Of a stretch of DNA of 64,000 nucleotides, positions 62,402-64,000 are shown piece by piece. Position 1 is the first letter of the stretch; every line of letters starts with the position of its first letter. Origin of the DNA: VRUE01 sp963702175 (GTDB lineage Bacteria; Actinomycetota; Thermoleophilia; Solirubrobacterales; 70-9); assembly GCA_963702175.1 (NCBI GenBank), contig OY969721.1, positions 1,612,001 through 1,676,000 of the forward strand. Reading direction: 5' to 3'. Below the pieces are notes generated by a model, which was given only the letters and a program-made list of their open reading frames with translations, searched no databases and was not told where the DNA came from. The translations under genes were made by a program, and so were the position numbers.

Positions 62402-62512
62402 GCCTGCCCTCCTGACTCGCGACCGGGGCGCATCCGGGAGCAGGGCGCTGTCGGCCAGCCCCGTGAGTCTCGCCGACGCCTAGCCCGCCCGCTCCCACCT
62501 CTCTTGCACCAG
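62402..62512 (-). promoter_or_regulatory. Candidate cobalamin riboswitch (variant, short form)
   Basis: On the minus strand, in order: GGTGC (62510-62506); CGGCGAGACTC and GGGGCTGGCCGACAGC (62475-62447), like the CGGTGAGAATCC-GGGCTG-CGCAGC core; and GCGAGTCAGGAGGGCAGGC, like the B12 box AGTCAGGAGACCTGCC. The GCCACTG/GGGAAGG arm of long forms is missing. It lies about 280 bases upstream of metF, a plausible B12-controlled gene. Not all conserved bases match, so this is a candidate only. Confidence 0.45.
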
Positions 62513-62536
62513 GATCGGTTATGGGAGGATCGCGCC

Positions 62537-63289
62537 ATGAGCGAGGAGATGCGCTACGAGCGGGTGGGCGCGGCGGCGGTGCTGACGATCGACCGTCCCG
62601 AGCGGCGCAACGCCGTTGACGATGCCACTGCGAAGTTGTTCCGCCAGGGGCTTAAGGACTTCGAAGCGGACGAGGAGGCCCGCGTCCTCGTCCTCACCGG
62701 GGCCGGCGGCCAGGCCTTCTGCGCCGGCGCCGATCTCAAAGCAATGAATCTGGACGTCGCCCATCCCGCCGGCCCGATGGGGCCGACGCGCCTCACTCCC
62801 TCGAAGCCGGCGATCGCCGCGGTCGACGGCTGGTGCCTGGCCGGCGGGGTCGAGCTTGCGCTCTGGTGCGACATGCGGATCGCCACCCCGCAGTCCACCT
62901 TCGGTCTCTTCGAGCGCCGCTGGGGGGTGCCGCTGCTCGACGGCGGCACCCAGCGCCTGCCGCGCGTGGTCGGCATGGGTCGGGCGCTGGAGTTGATCCT
63001 CACCGGCCGCCCCGTCGAGGCTGAGGAGGCGTATCGGATCGGGCTGGTCAACGAGGTGGTCGAGCCGGGCAAGCACCTGGAGCGCTCGCTCGAGCTGGTC
63101 GAGACGATTGCCTCCTTCCCCCAAGAGACGATGCTCGCCGACCGCCGCGGCGCGATCGAGGGCTTCGGCCTGCCGCTCGAGCAGGGCCTCGCCCTCGAGC
63201 GCGAGCAAGGCAACCAGGTGCTCGAAGTCGCCGTCCGTGGCGCCGCCCGTTTCGCCGGCGGCGAGGGCCGCCACGGCGAGGGCGTCTAG
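62537..63289 (+). CDS. Enoyl-CoA hydratase/isomerase family protein
   Basis: 250 residues. Crotonase fold: AAVLTIDRPERRNAVDDATA, oxyanion motifs AFCAGADLKAM and DGWCLAGGVELALWCD, and FGLFERRWGVPLLDGGTQRLPR. The Glu of the Gly-Val-Pro region is replaced by LDGG, so the activity may differ from a hydratase. ATG 62537 after GGGAGGA. Confidence 0.9.
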   Translation: MSEEMRYERVGAAAVLTIDRPERRNAVDDATAKLFRQGLKDFEADEEARVLVLTGAGGQAFCAGADLKAMNLDVAHPAGPMGPTRLTPSKPAIAAVDGWCLAGGVELALWCDMRIATPQSTFGLFERRWGVPLLDGGTQRLPRVVGMGRALELILTGRPVEAEEAYRIGLVNEVVEPGKHLERSLELVETIASFPQETMLADRRGAIEGFGLPLEQGLALEREQGNQVLEVAVRGAARFAGGEGRHGEGV

Positions 63290-63303
63290 CGACGACCGCC
63301 CGG

Positions 63304-63972
63304 CTAACGCACCCGGCGCATCTCGTCCTCGGCCGCTTCCGGGCCGAGGTAGGGCATCAGCACGGCGAAGACCAGGTCGGGGAGGATGCGCTCCAACTCG
63401 GGGCCGCGTCCGGCGCGGATCTCGTCGAAGATCATCGAGGTGGCGCCACCGATCGCGAAGCGGGCCGTGTCTGGCGGCAGTTCGCCCCCCTGCCCCGAGT
63501 ACGCCCGCCCTTCCTCCAGGAACGGGGTGAAGCGGCCGAGCGCGGCGCGGTAGCGCTCGCGCGCGTCGTCACCGGCCGCGGTCACCTCGACCATCGCCAT
63601 TCGCGCGATGTCGGCCTCGGCTGCGAGCAGCTGTACCAGCGCCCGCAGCCCCGATCCGATCCGGTCGGGCCAGGGCTCTCCGGCAGCAGCTTCGAAGGCG
63701 CTAGTGACGTGGGCGACGAGGACGTCGATCACCGCGTCGTAGGCCTCGAGGAAGCAGGCCTGCTTGTCCTCGAACATCCCGTAGAAGGTCTCCTCGGAGA
63801 CCCCGGCGATCTCGACCACGTCAGCCACAGTCGTCGCCTCAAACCCCTTGGCGGCCGCTACCCGGATCATCGCCTCCCGCAGCCGCTCTCTCTGCGACCT
63901 CACCTCATATGCCCGCGGCAACCCTTGGCTTTCGGGTAGACGCTGTGGATTCGAAGGTGAGGACGAATCCAT
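63304..63972 (-). CDS. TetR-family transcriptional regulator
   Basis: 222 residues. N-terminal helix-turn-helix at about 30-75 (REAMIRVAAAKGFEATTVAD, GVSEETFYGMFEDKQACFLEAYD) and a helical ligand domain. Convergent with the crotonase gene, 15 bases apart; it may control acyl-CoA metabolism genes. The start (ATG 63972) is near the window edge but the DNA-binding domain is complete. Confidence 0.9.
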   Translation of the reverse strand: MDSSSPSNPQRLPESQGLPRAYEVRSQRERLREAMIRVAAAKGFEATTVADVVEIAGVSEETFYGMFEDKQACFLEAYDAVIDVLVAHVTSAFEAAAGEPWPDRIGSGLRALVQLLAAEADIARMAMVEVTAAGDDARERYRAALGRFTPFLEEGRAYSGQGGELPPDTARFAIGGATSMIFDEIRAGRGPELERILPDLVFAVLMPYLGPEAAEDEMRRVR

Positions 63973-64000
63973 CTCCTTCAGCGTAGGGAAGTCCCTCCCT

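Larger units (their letters stand above)
62124..62536. other. 413-base intergenic region between metF and the enoyl-CoA hydratase gene
   Basis: Divergent region without a conventional gene. It holds a cobalamin-riboswitch-like stretch and a 35-codon ORF on the minus strand, and a nested hairpin at 62231-62268 (gagaccg / cggtctc enclosing tccgc / gcgga). No clear sigma-70-type promoter pair for the rightward gene, whose ribosome site GGGAGGA precedes ATG 62537. Confidence 0.6.

Overview
The window is a high-GC bacterial chromosome segment spanning the replication-origin region. Gene order on the two arms (rpmH-rnpA-yidD-yidC-jag-rsmG-parA-parB leftward; dnaA-dnaN-recF-DUF721-gyrB-gyrA rightward) is the classic origin layout. 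The fhaA-fhaB-pstP-ftsW/rodA-pbpA-pknB block and a MurJ-like extracytoplasmic domain on a kinase mark it as actinobacterial. An E. coli-like insert in GyrB and a fused siroheme decarboxylase beside hemB and hemL suggest a deep branch such as Thermoleophilia/Solirubrobacterales. That placement is inference; no 16S gene is present.

Layout. 1-4.5 kb: Rieske protein and a leftward tetrapyrrole operon (hemB-ahbAB-hemL). 4.7-7.6 kb: ABC exporter and YmdB-type phosphodiesterase. 7.65-10.72 kb: a 3.07 kb transposon with 19-bp inverted ends, a broken DDE transposase and five passenger genes, inserted into the loop of a palindromic repeat. 10.7-17.2 kb: membrane glycosyltransferase, phosphodiesterase, aminotransferase, D-Ala-D-Ala ligase, bifunctional nuclease. 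17.3-31.4 kb: tRNA-Ile, a parS-like site and the origin cluster. 31.5-33 kb: HNH protein and prephenate dehydratase. 33-45 kb: Ser/Thr kinase, FHA, phosphatase and peptidoglycan synthesis block, with a second ddl. 45-60.4 kb: purM, undecaprenyl-PP phosphatase and a polysaccharide cluster (4,6-dehydratase, LytR_C protein, ligase/polymerase, flippase, three glycosyltransferases, sugar-phosphate transferase, two acyltransferase-like proteins), interrupted by a small lower-GC STAS/HATPase signalling module. 60.4-64 kb: DUF3105, metF with a possible cobalamin riboswitch, enoyl-CoA hydratase and a TetR regulator.

The most unusual feature is a set of palindromic repeat families. R1 (four copies) keeps a conserved core between perfect inverted arms whose sequence differs at each locus. 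R2 (three 92-bp copies plus a variant) lies in frame inside genes for multi-span membrane proteins and shows compensatory base changes across its stem. Other palindromes sit in the yidD/yidC junction, between jag and yidC, and in frame in an acyltransferase gene.

Sequence integrity: three neighbouring genes (bifunctional nuclease, parA, rsmG) each carry one extra base in a CAGA-type context. The STAS/HATPase gene carries an in-frame TGA. The transposase has two single-base deletions. hemL and fhaA appear to start at ATT and ATC.
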